A DNA stretch of 64,000 nt, taken from assembly GCA_025869365.1 (NCBI GenBank), contig JAOZVV010000180.1, positions 1 through 64,000 on the forward strand, in the 5' to 3' direction. How positions within the stretch are numbered: position 1 is the stretch's first letter; every line of letters begins with the position of its first letter. Made by a program: the position numbers and the translations under genes. This document shows, one piece after another, positions 56,006-64,000 of this stretch. A model generated the notes under the pieces. The model was not told where the DNA came from. It did no database searches and saw only the letters and a program-made list of their open reading frames with translations. The stretch comes from Pseudonocardia sp. (GTDB lineage: Bacteria; Actinomycetota; Actinomycetes; Mycobacteriales; Pseudonocardiaceae).

Positions 56006-57481
56006 ATGTCCACCGACACCACCGCCGCCCCGACCCACACGACTCCGCAGGTCGCCGTCAACGACATCGGGTCGGAGGAGGACTTCCTCGCCGCCATCGA
56101 CAAGACGATCAAGTACTTCAACGATGGCGACATCGTCGAGGGCACGATCGTCAAGGTCGACCGTGACGAGGTCCTGCTCGACATCGGTTACAAGACCGAG
56201 GGCGTCATCCCCTCCCGTGAGCTCTCCATCAAGCACGACGTCGACCCCGCTGAGGTCGTCTCCGTGGGCGAGTTCGTCGAGGCCCTGGTCCTCCAGAAGG
56301 AGGACAAGGAGGGCCGGCTGATCCTCTCCAAGAAGCGCGCGCAGTACGAGCGCGCCTGGGGCACGATCGAGGCCCTCAAGGAGGCCGACGAGCCGGTCGA
56401 GGGCACCGTCATCGAGGTCGTCAAGGGCGGCCTGATCCTGGACATCGGGCTCCGCGGCTTCCTCCCGGCCTCGCTGGTCGAGATGCGCCGCGTCCGCGAT
56501 CTGCAGCCGTACGTCGGCCGCAAGATCGAGGCCAAGATCATCGAGCTGGACAAGAACCGCAACAACGTGGTCCTGTCCCGCCGCGCGTGGCTGGAGCAGA
56601 CCCAGTCCGAGGTGCGCAGCGAGTTCCTCAACCAGCTGGCCCGCGGCCAGGTGCGCAAGGGCGTCGTCTCCTCGGTGGTCAACTTCGGTGCGTTCGTCGA
56701 CCTCGGCGGGGTCGACGGCCTGGTGCACGTCTCCGAGCTGTCCTGGAAGCACATCGACCACCCCTCCGAGGTCGTCGAGGTGGGCCAGGAGGTCACGGTC
56801 GAGGTCCTCGACGTCGACCTGGACCGCGAGCGCGTCTCCCTGTCGCTGAAGGCGACGCAGGAGGACCCGTGGCGTCTGTACGCCCGGACCCACGCGATCG
56901 GCCAGATCGTCCCGGGCAAGGTCACCAAGCTCGTCCCGTTCGGCGCGTTCGTGCGCGTCGAGGAGGGCATCGAGGGCCTGGTGCACATCTCCGAGCTGGC
57001 CGAGCGCCACGTCGAGATCCCGGAGCAGGTCGTCCAGGTGGGGGACGACTGCATGGTCAAGGTCATCGACATCGACCTGGACCGCCGCCGGATCTCGCTG
57101 TCGCTCAAGCAGGCGAACGAGGGCATGACGGTCGACACCGAGTTCGACCCGACGCGCTACGGCATGGCCGCCGAGTACGACGACCAGGGCAACTACCTCT
57201 ACCCCGAGGGCTTCGACGTCGAGACCGGCGACTGGCTCGAGGGCTACGACGAGGCTCGCCTCGCCTGGGAGACCCAGTACGCCGAGGCGCACGAGCGCTA
57301 CGAGCAGCACATGACCCAGATCAAGAAGGCTGCCGAGGCCGAGGCCGAGGCGACCGTCGAGGGCACCGGTGCCGCGAACTACTCCTCGCAGGGCGGTGGC
57401 GCCCCCGCGGAGAGCGGTGGCTCGCTCGCCAGCGACGAGCAGCTCGCCGCGCTGCGGGAGAAGCTGTCCGGCGGGGCGTGA
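56006..57481 (+). CDS. rpsA: 30S ribosomal protein S1
   Basis: A 491-residue ribosomal protein with four S1 RNA-binding domains (about residues 35-105, 120-190, 205-280, 290-365; for example GDIVEGTIVKVDRDEVLLDIGYK, GLILDIGLRGFLPASLV, VNFGAFVDLGGVDGLVHVSEL and VPFGAFVRVEEGIEGLVHISEL, each shown in part). The C-terminal 110 residues are acidic and Gly/Ser-rich, ending in LREKLSGGA, like mycobacterial S1. ATG at 56006 where homology starts; the track adds 41 residues. Unwinds and recruits mRNA to the ribosome. Confidence 0.95.
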   Translation: MSTDTTAAPTHTTPQVAVNDIGSEEDFLAAIDKTIKYFNDGDIVEGTIVKVDRDEVLLDIGYKTEGVIPSRELSIKHDVDPAEVVSVGEFVEALVLQKEDKEGRLILSKKRAQYERAWGTIEALKEADEPVEGTVIEVVKGGLILDIGLRGFLPASLVEMRRVRDLQPYVGRKIEAKIIELDKNRNNVVLSRRAWLEQTQSEVRSEFLNQLARGQVRKGVVSSVVNFGAFVDLGGVDGLVHVSELSWKHIDHPSEVVEVGQEVTVEVLDVDLDRERVSLSLKATQEDPWRLYARTHAIGQIVPGKVTKLVPFGAFVRVEEGIEGLVHISELAERHVEIPEQVVQVGDDCMVKVIDIDLDRRRISLSLKQANEGMTVDTEFDPTRYGMAAEYDDQGNYLYPEGFDVETGDWLEGYDEARLAWETQYAEAHERYEQHMTQIKKAAEAEAEATVEGTGAANYSSQGGGAPAESGGSLASDEQLAALREKLSGGA

Positions 57482-57502
57482 GTCCCCTCGGAAGCGTGAG
57501 AT

Positions 57503-57580
57503 CCGGGTCGTGACCCGGGTTTCACCCTCCTGACGATCTCGACACGGCCCCGGTGACCACACGGTCACCGGGGCCGTGTC
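57503..57580 (+). terminator. Double terminator after rpsA
   Basis: Two hairpins: CCGGGTC/GACCCGG (57503-57518) followed by TTTCAC, then a very strong one with perfect 18-base arms GACACGGCCCCGGTGACC and complement around ACAC (57541-57580). Confidence 0.88.
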
Positions 57581-57735
57581 GTGTCCGGGCCCGCGGTGCG
57601 TGCGTGGCCGCCGCCCGAGAAGTCGATCACTGACGGTGGCGGAGAACCCCACGCAGGATCACGGTTGGGCTGCATTCCGTGACGATCCGGGCGCGTCGGA
57701 GGACCTGATCATGTGACGGGCCCTACGGTTGGCTC

Positions 57736-58488
57736 GTGCGGTGGGGGGCCAACCGGCGAGCGGGCGCCGGGACGTGTGGGGTGATCGCGGTACTCGCGGC
57801 GGCCCTGTCGGGCTGCGGGCTGGTCAACGCGCAGGAGCCCGAGCGGCTCCCCGTCCCCACCTTCAGCGAGTCCAGCAGCGCCACCGCGAGCGCGGGGGAC
57901 GGCGTCGTCGACGAGGGACTGCCGGACGACTGCGCGACGCTGCTCTCGGCGGACGACTTCGCGGCGCTCGGCGCCCAGCCCGTCGGCTCGGTGACGCTGC
58001 GTACGGTGCGGGGCATTCCCGAACCGTCGGTGAACCGCACCGAACGCGTCGCCTGCAGCTACTCCGGCACGGCCGGTCCGGCCAAGGCGCGCAAGCTCCT
58101 CGATCTCAACGTCGGCCGCTACACCGACGCCACCGCGGCGTCGAAGCAGTGGACGCTGAACACGGCCGCCGAACGGGACGGATCGCCGTCGCGGGACCTC
58201 GTGCTCGGCAGCGCCTCGGCGGTCCTCATCGAGCGGCGCACGGAGTCGGTGCTGGCGGTGGTCTACGGGATCGACACGCTGACCTTCATCCTGCCCGCGC
58301 AGGAGCCCGTGGCGGGCAAGGCTCCCGGGGACCGGCTCGTCGACCTCGCGCTGCGGGTGCTGCCGAAGGTCGGGGCCACCCAGCCCGCGCCGCCGCCGGT
58401 GACGACTCCGCCGCCGGGGCCGGCGATCCCCGCCTCGGACGGCACCCGCGCCCCCGGGCCGAGCGCGGTCGCGGCCGAGAACCGCTGA
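57736..58488 (+). CDS. Putative lipoprotein (DUF3558-like)
   Basis: A 250-residue exported protein: signal and lipobox AALSGCGL, a Ser/Thr linker, then a domain with two cysteines ([18 protein letters not shown] and RVACSYSG) that resembles DUF3558-type actinomycete lipoproteins, and a proline-rich tail ([14 protein letters not shown]). TACGGT ends 6 bases before the GTG, so the transcript may be leaderless. Function unknown; probably at the outer face of the membrane. Confidence 0.72.
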   Translation: MRWGANRRAGAGTCGVIAVLAAALSGCGLVNAQEPERLPVPTFSESSSATASAGDGVVDEGLPDDCATLLSADDFAALGAQPVGSVTLRTVRGIPEPSVNRTERVACSYSGTAGPAKARKLLDLNVGRYTDATAASKQWTLNTAAERDGSPSRDLVLGSASAVLIERRTESVLAVVYGIDTLTFILPAQEPVAGKAPGDRLVDLALRVLPKVGATQPAPPPVTTPPPGPAIPASDGTRAPGPSAVAAENR

Positions 58489-58525
58489 GTCCGGGGGCCG
58501 GGGCCCTCCCTGTAGCGTGATCGTC

Positions 58526-59734
58526 ATGCTGCGGGTGGGGCTGACGGGTGGGATCGGATCCGGGAAGTCGACGGTCTCGCGACGGCTGGTCGAGCTGGGC
58601 GCGGTCCTCGTGGACGCGGACCGGATCGCGCGCGAGGTCGTCGCCGCGGGGACCGAGGGCCTCGCCGCGGTCGCCGCGGCGTTCGGGGACCAGGTGATCG
58701 GGCCGGACGGCGAGATGGACCGGCCGGCGGTCGCCTCCCTCGTCTTCGGGGACGCCACGGCCCTCGCGACCCTGAACGGGATCGTGCATCCGCTCGTCGG
58801 GAGGCGCTCCGCCGAGCTGGTCGCCGCGGCGGCGCCGGACGCGGTCGTGGTCCAGGACAGCCCGCTGCTGGTCGAGAGCGGGATCGCCGCCGCATCGCCG
58901 CTGGTGGTCGTCGTGCACGCGGACGCGGAGGTCCGGGTCTCCCGGCTCGTCGGGAGCCGGGGGATGGGCGAGGCGGACGCGCGGGCCCGGATCGCCGCGC
59001 AGGCGACGGACGAGCAACGGCGGGCGGCGGCGGACGTCTGGCTGGACAACAACGGGTCGCCGGAGGAGCTCACGGCCGCGGTCGACGCCCTGTGGCGCGA
59101 GCGGCTCGTGCCGTTCGAGGAGAACCTGCGGCTGCGCCGTCCGGTCCGGGGTGGCCCGCCGCGCCTCGTCGACCCGGACCCGGCCTGGCCCGCGCAGGCC
59201 GCCCGGCTCATGACGAGGATCGCCGCCGCGGCCGGGGGGAAGGGCCGCGGCGTCGCGCACATCGGATCCACCGCGGTGCCCGGCCTGCCGGCCAAGGACG
59301 TGATCGACGTGCAGCTGGCCGTCCGCTCCCTGGCGGACGCGGATGCGATCGCCCAGGACCTGGCCGACGCCGGATTCCCGGCCCGGCCGGAGATCACCCG
59401 GGACAACCCGAAGCCGGCGGACCCGGACCCGGAGCGGTGGCGCAAGCGGTACCACTCCTCCGCGGACCCGGGGCGGCCGCTGCACCTGCACGTGCGGGAG
59501 GAGGGCTCGCCGGGCTGGCGCTACGCGCTGCTCGTGCGGGACTGGCTCCGGGCGGACACCGCCGCGCGCGAGGAGTACCTGGCCGTCAAGCGCGCGGCGG
59601 CGGCGGAGTTCGCGGACGACCCGGACGCGGCCCGCTACGCCGACCGCAAGGAACCGTGGTTCGACGCCGTGCTGCCGCGGGCGGAGATCTGGGCGAAGGA
59701 CACCGGATGGGCACCGGACAGATCGTCCGGATGA
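58526..59734 (+). CDS. coaE: Dephospho-CoA kinase fused to a GrpB domain
   Basis: A 402-residue fusion. Residues 1-200 are dephospho-CoA kinase, the last step of coenzyme A synthesis, with P-loop [12 protein letters not shown] and [10 protein letters not shown]. Residues about 205-400 are a GrpB/UPF0157 nucleotidyltransferase-like domain ([20 protein letters not shown]). The same fusion occurs in mycobacteria (Rv1631). ATG at 58526 is used: TAGCGT ends 7 bases upstream, a typical leaderless layout, whereas the track's GTG at 58517 lies inside that promoter. Confidence 0.92.
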   Translation: MLRVGLTGGIGSGKSTVSRRLVELGAVLVDADRIAREVVAAGTEGLAAVAAAFGDQVIGPDGEMDRPAVASLVFGDATALATLNGIVHPLVGRRSAELVAAAAPDAVVVQDSPLLVESGIAAASPLVVVVHADAEVRVSRLVGSRGMGEADARARIAAQATDEQRRAAADVWLDNNGSPEELTAAVDALWRERLVPFEENLRLRRPVRGGPPRLVDPDPAWPAQAARLMTRIAAAAGGKGRGVAHIGSTAVPGLPAKDVIDVQLAVRSLADADAIAQDLADAGFPARPEITRDNPKPADPDPERWRKRYHSSADPGRPLHLHVREEGSPGWRYALLVRDWLRADTAAREEYLAVKRAAAAEFADDPDAARYADRKEPWFDAVLPRAEIWAKDTGWAPDRSSG

Positions 59735-59870
59735 CGGTTGCCACTACGCCGACCGGACGTACCTGCGAACCTGTAACGGGGCCCCGTCGTTCTTCGAAAG
59801 GTAGACGAGGCCTTCGGCGCGGCGCGAGCGCGGCGTCGCGGGTCCGAGGGTGTATCGAGGGGGACGAACG

Positions 59871-60575
59871 GTGAGCGCACTGGCCGAGGACGACCTCGTC
59901 GGCGGTGAGACGGACGGCGACGCCGTACGTCCCGCGGACGCTGCCGTGCCGGCCGGTGTCGAGCAGGACCGGCCCTCCTCGGGTCCGGGTGACCTGCGCG
60001 CGGACTTCGGCGCCCACTTCGAGGCGCACTACCCGAGGCTCGTCGCTCAGCTCTTCGCGATCACGCTGGACTCCGGCGAGGCCCACGAGCTCGTCCAGGA
60101 CGCGTACTCGAGGGCCTGGCGGCGGTGGTCGGACATCGGCCGGGGGCCGGACCCCGCCGGCTGGGTCCGCCGCGTCGCGGTCCGCTCGTCGATGCGGAGC
60201 TGGCGCCGGCTGCTGTCCCGGGCCGGACTGCGCAGCACCCGCATCCCGGACTCCGAGACCGTGGACCCGCGCACCCGGGCCGTCCTGCACGCGCTGGCCC
60301 GCCTCGGCGCGCCGGAACGCCGGAGCATCGTGCTGCGGCACATGGCGGGGATGCCCACCGCGGAGATCGCCGCCCTCGAGGGCGTGTCGGCCGGTGCGGT
60401 CCAGGCGCGGCTCGCCCGGGCGGACCACGTCGTGGCCGAGGGGATGGCGGACGTGCTGCCGCAGGTCCTCGGCGTGGAGCCCGTGGAGCACCGGGTACCG
60501 TCCGCCCACGAGGCCTACACCGGCCTTTACGACCGCGGGTACGAGTGGACCGACGACGAGGGGACATACCGGTGA
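59871..60575 (+). CDS. ECF-type (SigE-like) RNA polymerase sigma factor
   Basis: A 234-residue sigma factor with region 2 (FEAHYPRLVAQLFAITLDSG, AHELVQDAYSRAWRRWSDIG) and region 4 (LGAPERRSIVLRHMAGMPTA, VSAGAVQARLARADHVV). It has an acidic N-terminal extension of about 45 residues. GTG at 59871 behind GAGGGGGA. Coupled by GTGA overlap with a one-span membrane protein that is the likely anti-sigma partner. Target genes unknown. Confidence 0.83.
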   Translation: MSALAEDDLVGGETDGDAVRPADAAVPAGVEQDRPSSGPGDLRADFGAHFEAHYPRLVAQLFAITLDSGEAHELVQDAYSRAWRRWSDIGRGPDPAGWVRRVAVRSSMRSWRRLLSRAGLRSTRIPDSETVDPRTRAVLHALARLGAPERRSIVLRHMAGMPTAEIAALEGVSAGAVQARLARADHVVAEGMADVLPQVLGVEPVEHRVPSAHEAYTGLYDRGYEWTDDEGTYR

Positions 60576-61192
60576 CCAACCCGCACGGACGGGTCTCGGA
60601 CGAGCTGCGCAGGCTCGACGACGAGCTCGCGGCCGGGGTGACGCTCCCGTCCCTCGACGTCGTCATGCGGCGTGCGGGCACGCTGACCCGCGCGAGCACC
60701 GCCGCGGCGGCCGCCGTCATCACCGTCGGCGGTCTCGGCGGGGTCACCGCCGTCGGGGTGGCCACCGCGCCCACCGCCGACGTCGTGGCCGTCGCGCCCG
60801 CGGCGGAGGTCCCGGTCACGGCGCCGCCCGCCACCACACCCCCGGTCTCCGTGCCGCCTCCCGCGGTGGCCCCTCCGGTGGTCGAGCGCGAGGACGTGGA
60901 CCCCACCACGCGCGCGCCCCGGCGCACCACGACCCGCCCGGTCGCGCCGCCCGTCGTCGCGCCGCCGGTCGCCACCACGACCCCGGCCCCGGTGACGACC
61001 ACGACGAAGCCTCCCGTCACCACCACGAAGCCGAGCACCTCCGTACCGGCGGACGAGGGTGAGGACGACGAGCAGGAGAACGACGAGGGCACGCCGGACC
61101 CGCCGACGTCGAACACCGCGCTTCCGTCGTCCTCGGTGACGCCGACCTCCGTCGTGTCGCCCTCCGTGTCCTCGGGTGCCGGCATCGCCTGA
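60572..61192 (+). CDS. One-span membrane protein, possible anti-sigma partner
   Basis: A 206-residue protein: 40 cytoplasmic residues (SDELRRLDDELAAGVTLPSL), one membrane span (STAAAAAVITVGGLGGVTAV) and a long Pro/Thr/Val-rich outside region (APPVATTTPAPVTTTTKPPV) ending in an acidic and Ser/Thr-rich tail. The layout and overlap with the sigma gene suggest a transmembrane regulator, but no ZAS zinc motif is seen, so the anti-sigma role is inference from position. The wall-spanning proline/threonine part would suit surface sensing. Confidence 0.6.
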   Translation: MTNPHGRVSDELRRLDDELAAGVTLPSLDVVMRRAGTLTRASTAAAAAVITVGGLGGVTAVGVATAPTADVVAVAPAAEVPVTAPPATTPPVSVPPPAVAPPVVEREDVDPTTRAPRRTTTRPVAPPVVAPPVATTTPAPVTTTTKPPVTTTKPSTSVPADEGEDDEQENDEGTPDPPTSNTALPSSSVTPTSVVSPSVSSGAGIA

Positions 61193-61197
61193 CGCGG

Positions 61198-61728
61198 TCA
61201 GCCGGCGGGCCGTACCCGACCCGGTCCGTTCCAGGTGAGCGTGATGCCCTCCGTGGCCAGCCAGGCGTCCAGGTCGTGGCCGTGCGCCGCGAGGGCGGCC
61301 ACCGTGTCGTGGGTGCGGTGCATCGCGTACTCGGCGGCGGCGGCGTCGATCAGGCCGGCGCCGACGGCCTGCACGAACTCGTCGACGTCGAGGACCCGGC
61401 TCCACTCGCCGGCCCCGACGACGATGTCCAGGTAGAGATCGGTCATCCGCCAGACCCCGCCGGGCTCGGGCTCGATCAGCGCGATGTCCAGGTAGAAGTC
61501 CTGGTCCCGGTGGTGACCGGGGTTCCAGGACCAGTCGCTCACACAGATCCCGAGCTCCGGCAGCAGCCAGGACTCGATCCAGTGGGCGCTCTCCCGGCCC
61601 ACGATCGCGCGGCTCATGTAGAGGCCGAACGGGGTCTCCCGGTACTCCGCGACCTGGCGGCGGAAGCCCTTGTTGTCGATGTTGACGGAAGCCGGCACGT
61701 CGAAGGTCTGGATCTTCGGCGGGTGCAT
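61198..61728 (-). CDS. DUF402 domain protein
   Basis: A 176-residue DUF402 protein ([60 protein letters not shown]). It corresponds to mycobacterial Rv1632c in place and type; relatives include nucleoside-phosphate phosphatases and the RNA-processing FAU-1 N-terminal family. ATG at 61728 chosen where homology begins. Convergent with the membrane protein gene and divergent from uvrB. Confidence 0.85.
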   Translation of the reverse strand: MHPPKIQTFDVPASVNIDNKGFRRQVAEYRETPFGLYMSRAIVGRESAHWIESWLLPELGICVSDWSWNPGHHRDQDFYLDIALIEPEPGGVWRMTDLYLDIVVGAGEWSRVLDVDEFVQAVGAGLIDAAAAEYAMHRTHDTVAALAAHGHDLDAWLATEGITLTWNGPGRVRPAG

Positions 61729-61783
61729 CCTGCGATCCTGCCGGACTTCGCGGCGCCGGGGGAGGACTCGCCGACACGAAACC

Positions 61784-61872
61784 GGTTGCCAGACGAGTGG
61801 TTGCCAGACGAGTGACTGCCAGACGAGTGGTTGCCAGAAGACTGGCTGCCGGAAACTGGCTGCCGGAAAACT
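61784..61872. repeat. Tandem 15-bp repeats upstream of uvrB
   Basis: Six units of about 15 bases: two perfect GGTTGCCAGACGAGT, then increasingly diverged copies (GACTGCCAGACGAGT, GGTTGCCAGAAGACT, two GGCTGCCGGAAA-type, one of them 14 bases). They run directly into the uvrB promoter. Confidence 0.87.
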
Positions 61873-61893
61873 GTCGGGGGTAGCTCGTACCCT
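61871..61893 (+). promoter_or_regulatory. PafBC-like DNA-damage promoter of uvrB
   Basis: TGTCGGGG, 8 bases, TACCCT. This fits the mycobacterial RecA-independent damage promoter pattern tTGTCRgtg-N8-TAnnnT. The hexamer ends 7 bases before the GTG start, so transcription likely begins at the start codon. No ribosome binding site is visible. Confidence 0.6.
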
Positions 61894-61900
61894 GGTTCCC

Positions 61901-64000
61901 GTGGCATTCGCGACAGAGGTCCCCGGCAGCGCTTCCCGTGAGAACGAGGAGCTGCCGCTGGCACACTCGGAGCACCGCCCGGTCGGGGAGATCCCCCGCA
62001 CCGGCGGTCGGTTCGAGGTGGTCAGCGACTACGAGCCCGCGGGGGACCAGCCCGCGGCCATCGCCGAGCTCGAGACCCGGATCAGGCGGGGCGAGCAGGA
62101 CGTCGTGCTGCTCGGCGCCACCGGCACCGGCAAGTCCGCCACCACCGCCTGGCTGATCGAGAGGCTGCAGCGCCCCACGCTGGTGATGGCGCCGAACAAG
62201 ACACTGGCCGCGCAGCTGGCCAACGAGCTGCGGGACATGCTCCCGAACAACGCGGTCGAGTACTTCGTCTCCTACTACGACTACTACCAGCCCGAGGCGT
62301 ACATCGCGCAGACGGACACGTACATCGAGAAGGACTCCTCGGTGAACGACGACGTCGAGCGGCTGCGGCACGCCGCCACGCAGAACCTGTTGTCCCGCAG
62401 GGACGTCGTGGTGGTCGCGTCGGTGTCCTGCATCTACGGTCTGGGCACCCCGCAGTCGTACCTGGACCGGTCCGTCGAGCTGAAGGTCGGCGGCGAGGTC
62501 GAGCGGGACACGCTGCTGCGTGCGCTGGTGGACGTGCAGTACACCCGCAACGACGTCGCGTTCGCCCGCGGCACGTTCCGGGTCCGCGGGGACACCGTCG
62601 AGATCATCCCGGCGTACGAGGAGCTGGCGATCCGCATCGAGTTCTTCGGTGACGAGATCGAGGCCCTCTACTACCTGCACCCGCTCACCGGGGACGTCGT
62701 CAGGCAGGTGGACCAGGTGCGCATCTTCCCCGCCACGCACTACGTCGCGGGCCCGGAGCGGATGGAGCGCGCGGTCCGGGACATCGAGCAGGAGCTGGAG
62801 GAGCGGCTCGCCGAGCTGGAGAACCAGGGCAAGCTGCTGGAGGCCCAGCGGTTGCGCATGCGCACCCAGTACGACCTGGAGATGATCCGCCAGGTCGGGT
62901 TCTGCTCGGGCATCGAGAACTACTCCCGGCACATCGACGGCCGCGGCGCCGGCACCGCGCCCGCCACGCTGATCGACTACTTCCCGGACGACTTCCTGCT
63001 CGTCATCGACGAGTCGCACGTGACCGTCCCGCAGATCGGCGGCATGTACGAGGGGGACATGTCACGGAAGCGCAACCTCGTCGAGTTCGGGTTCCGGCTG
63101 CCCTCAGCGGTGGACAACCGGCCGCTGACCTGGGAGGAGTTCGCGGACCGGATCGGCCAGACCGTGTACCTGTCCGCGACGCCCGGCCCGTACGAGCTCT
63201 CCCGCACCGGCGGCGAGTTCGTCGAGCAGGTCATCCGGCCCACCGGGCTGGTGGACCCGGAGATCGTGGTGAAGCCCACCAAGGGCCAGATCGACGACCT
63301 GGTGGGCGAGATCCGCGAGCGCGCCGAGAAGGACGAGCGGGTGCTGGTCACCACGCTCACCAAGAAGATGGCCGAGGACCTCACGGACTACCTGCTCGAG
63401 CTGGGGATCCGGGTCCGCTACCTGCACTCCGAGGTCGACACCCTGCGCCGGGTGGAACTGCTGCGCCAGCTCCGGCTCGGCGAGTACGACGTGCTGGTCG
63501 GCATCAACCTGCTCCGCGAGGGTCTGGACCTGCCCGAGGTCTCGCTCGTCGCGATCCTGGACGCGGACAAGGAGGGCTTCCTCCGCTCCGGCACGTCGCT
63601 GATCCAGACGATCGGACGCGCGGCGCGGAACGTGTCCGGGCAGGTGCACATGTACGCGGACAAGATCACGGACTCCATGCGGTTCGCGATCGACGAGACG
63701 GACCGCCGCCGGGCGAAGCAGGTCGCCTACAACACCGAGAAGGGCCTCGATCCGCAGCCGCTGCGCAAGAAGATCGCGGACATCCTGGACCAGGTCTACC
63801 GGGAGGCCGAGGAGACCGAGGTCCAGATCGGCGGCTCCGGCCGGAACCAGTCCCGGGGCAAGCGGGCCGCGGGGGAGCCGGGCCGGGCGAGCGCCAGCTC
63901 GGGCGTCGCGAGCGGGCAGGACACGAAGAACATGCCGCGTGCGCAGCTGGCGGACCTCATCCAGTCGATGAGCGATCAGATGCTGGCCGCGGCCCGGGAC
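61901..64000 (+). CDS. uvrB: Excinuclease ABC subunit B (runs off the window)
   Basis: 700 codons are visible and the frame is open to the window end, so the ORF track omits it. UvrB verifies lesions and loads UvrC in nucleotide excision repair. Walker [13 protein letters not shown], the damage-probing hairpin [12 protein letters not shown], the DESH box [12 protein letters not shown] and motif [22 protein letters not shown] are all present, and the C-terminal UVR motif starts at [17 protein letters not shown] start at 61901 ([10 protein letters not shown]), with the N-terminal [18 protein letters not shown] conserved. Intact as far as seen. Confidence 0.95.
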   Translation, partial: MAFATEVPGSASRENEELPLAHSEHRPVGEIPRTGGRFEVVSDYEPAGDQPAAIAELETRIRRGEQDVVLLGATGTGKSATTAWLIERLQRPTLVMAPNKTLAAQLANELRDMLPNNAVEYFVSYYDYYQPEAYIAQTDTYIEKDSSVNDDVERLRHAATQNLLSRRDVVVVASVSCIYGLGTPQSYLDRSVELKVGGEVERDTLLRALVDVQYTRNDVAFARGTFRVRGDTVEIIPAYEELAIRIEFFGDEIEALYYLHPLTGDVVRQVDQVRIFPATHYVAGPERMERAVRDIEQELEERLAELENQGKLLEAQRLRMRTQYDLEMIRQVGFCSGIENYSRHIDGRGAGTAPATLIDYFPDDFLLVIDESHVTVPQIGGMYEGDMSRKRNLVEFGFRLPSAVDNRPLTWEEFADRIGQTVYLSATPGPYELSRTGGEFVEQVIRPTGLVDPEIVVKPTKGQIDDLVGEIRERAEKDERVLVTTLTKKMAEDLTDYLLELGIRVRYLHSEVDTLRRVELLRQLRLGEYDVLVGINLLREGLDLPEVSLVAILDADKEGFLRSGTSLIQTIGRAARNVSGQVHMYADKITDSMRFAIDETDRRRAKQVAYNTEKGLDPQPLRKKIADILDQVYREAEETEVQIGGSGRNQSRGKRAAGEPGRASASSGVASGQDTKNMPRAQLADLIQSMSDQMLAAARD

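Noticed and set aside
55940-57652. 570-residue minus-strand ORF opposite rpsA
   Set aside because: Mirror of the S1 codon pattern (LDV/DLD repeats), no homology.
61784-61872. Possible CRISPR array
   Set aside because: Units of 15 bases are contiguous with no unique spacers; a tandem repeat. The same holds for the arrays at 4784 and 36946. No cas genes are seen.
60527-63019. 830-residue minus-strand ORF opposite uvrB and neighbours
   Set aside because: It spans several genuine genes on both strands and has no recognisable domain.

Overview
The window is high-GC DNA with short intergenic gaps, many 4-base ATGA/GTGA gene overlaps, frequent GTG starts, and actinobacterial families (ANTAR regulators, DUF222/HNH, DUF1684, DUF1918, fused CoaE-GrpB, PdtaR). 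The order pdtaR ... rpsA - coaE - DUF402 - uvrB matches the mycobacterial Rv1626-Rv1633 neighbourhood as I remember it. I infer an actinomycete, probably Pseudonocardiaceae (Pseudonocardia-like). The genus is a guess from gene style.

Layout. (1) 181-4766: catechol branch of the beta-ketoadipate pathway, catR-catB-catA-catC, followed by a BenE-type benzoate carrier. (2) 5017-7843: small genes, a GAF-ANTAR sensor, a zinc alcohol dehydrogenase and a DUF1918 protein. (3) 8082-23755: a 16-kb accessory catabolic cluster. It has five flavin-dependent (luciferase-like) monooxygenases, one oligopeptide-type ABC importer with two substrate-binding proteins, a DUF1684 protein, an alpha/beta hydrolase and a LysR regulator. 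Uptake and oxidative cleavage of an organosulfur or similar compound is the likely theme; the substrate is unknown. (4) 23856-28729: copper amine oxidase and amidase with a LuxR regulator. (5) 28810-33089: an island of DNA-processing proteins (frameshifted HhH-GPD protein, HNH/DUF222 protein, DUF6884-like/GIY-YIG protein) and orphan ORFs. (6) 33366-45688: a complete carbon-phosphorus lyase locus. The transporter phnD-phnC-phnE faces right and the catabolic operon phnG-H-I-J-K-L-DUF1045-phnM-phnN-acetyltransferase faces left, with divergent phnF at the far end. Matching TTGTC-N10-GACAA palindromes in front of both operons suggest one PhnF regulon. (7) 45689-47513: a decayed stretch with an integrase remnant beside tRNA-Leu(CAA). 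(8) 47641-54366: PdtaR-type antitermination regulator and a liv branched-chain amino acid ABC operon. (9) 54434-64000: core genes (thioesterase, methyltransferase, rpsA, lipoprotein, coaE-grpB, sigma factor with membrane partner, DUF402, uvrB truncated by the window end).

The main themes are scavenging (aromatics, organosulfur-like compounds, amines, phosphonates, amino acids) placed next to conserved housekeeping genes. The most notable signals are a 488-bp perfectly identical block shared by the two binding-protein genes, the paired PhnF-like operators, a PafBC-like and apparently leaderless uvrB promoter beside 15-bp tandem repeats, the nuclease-like island, and the integrase scar at a leucine tRNA with a short variable arm.
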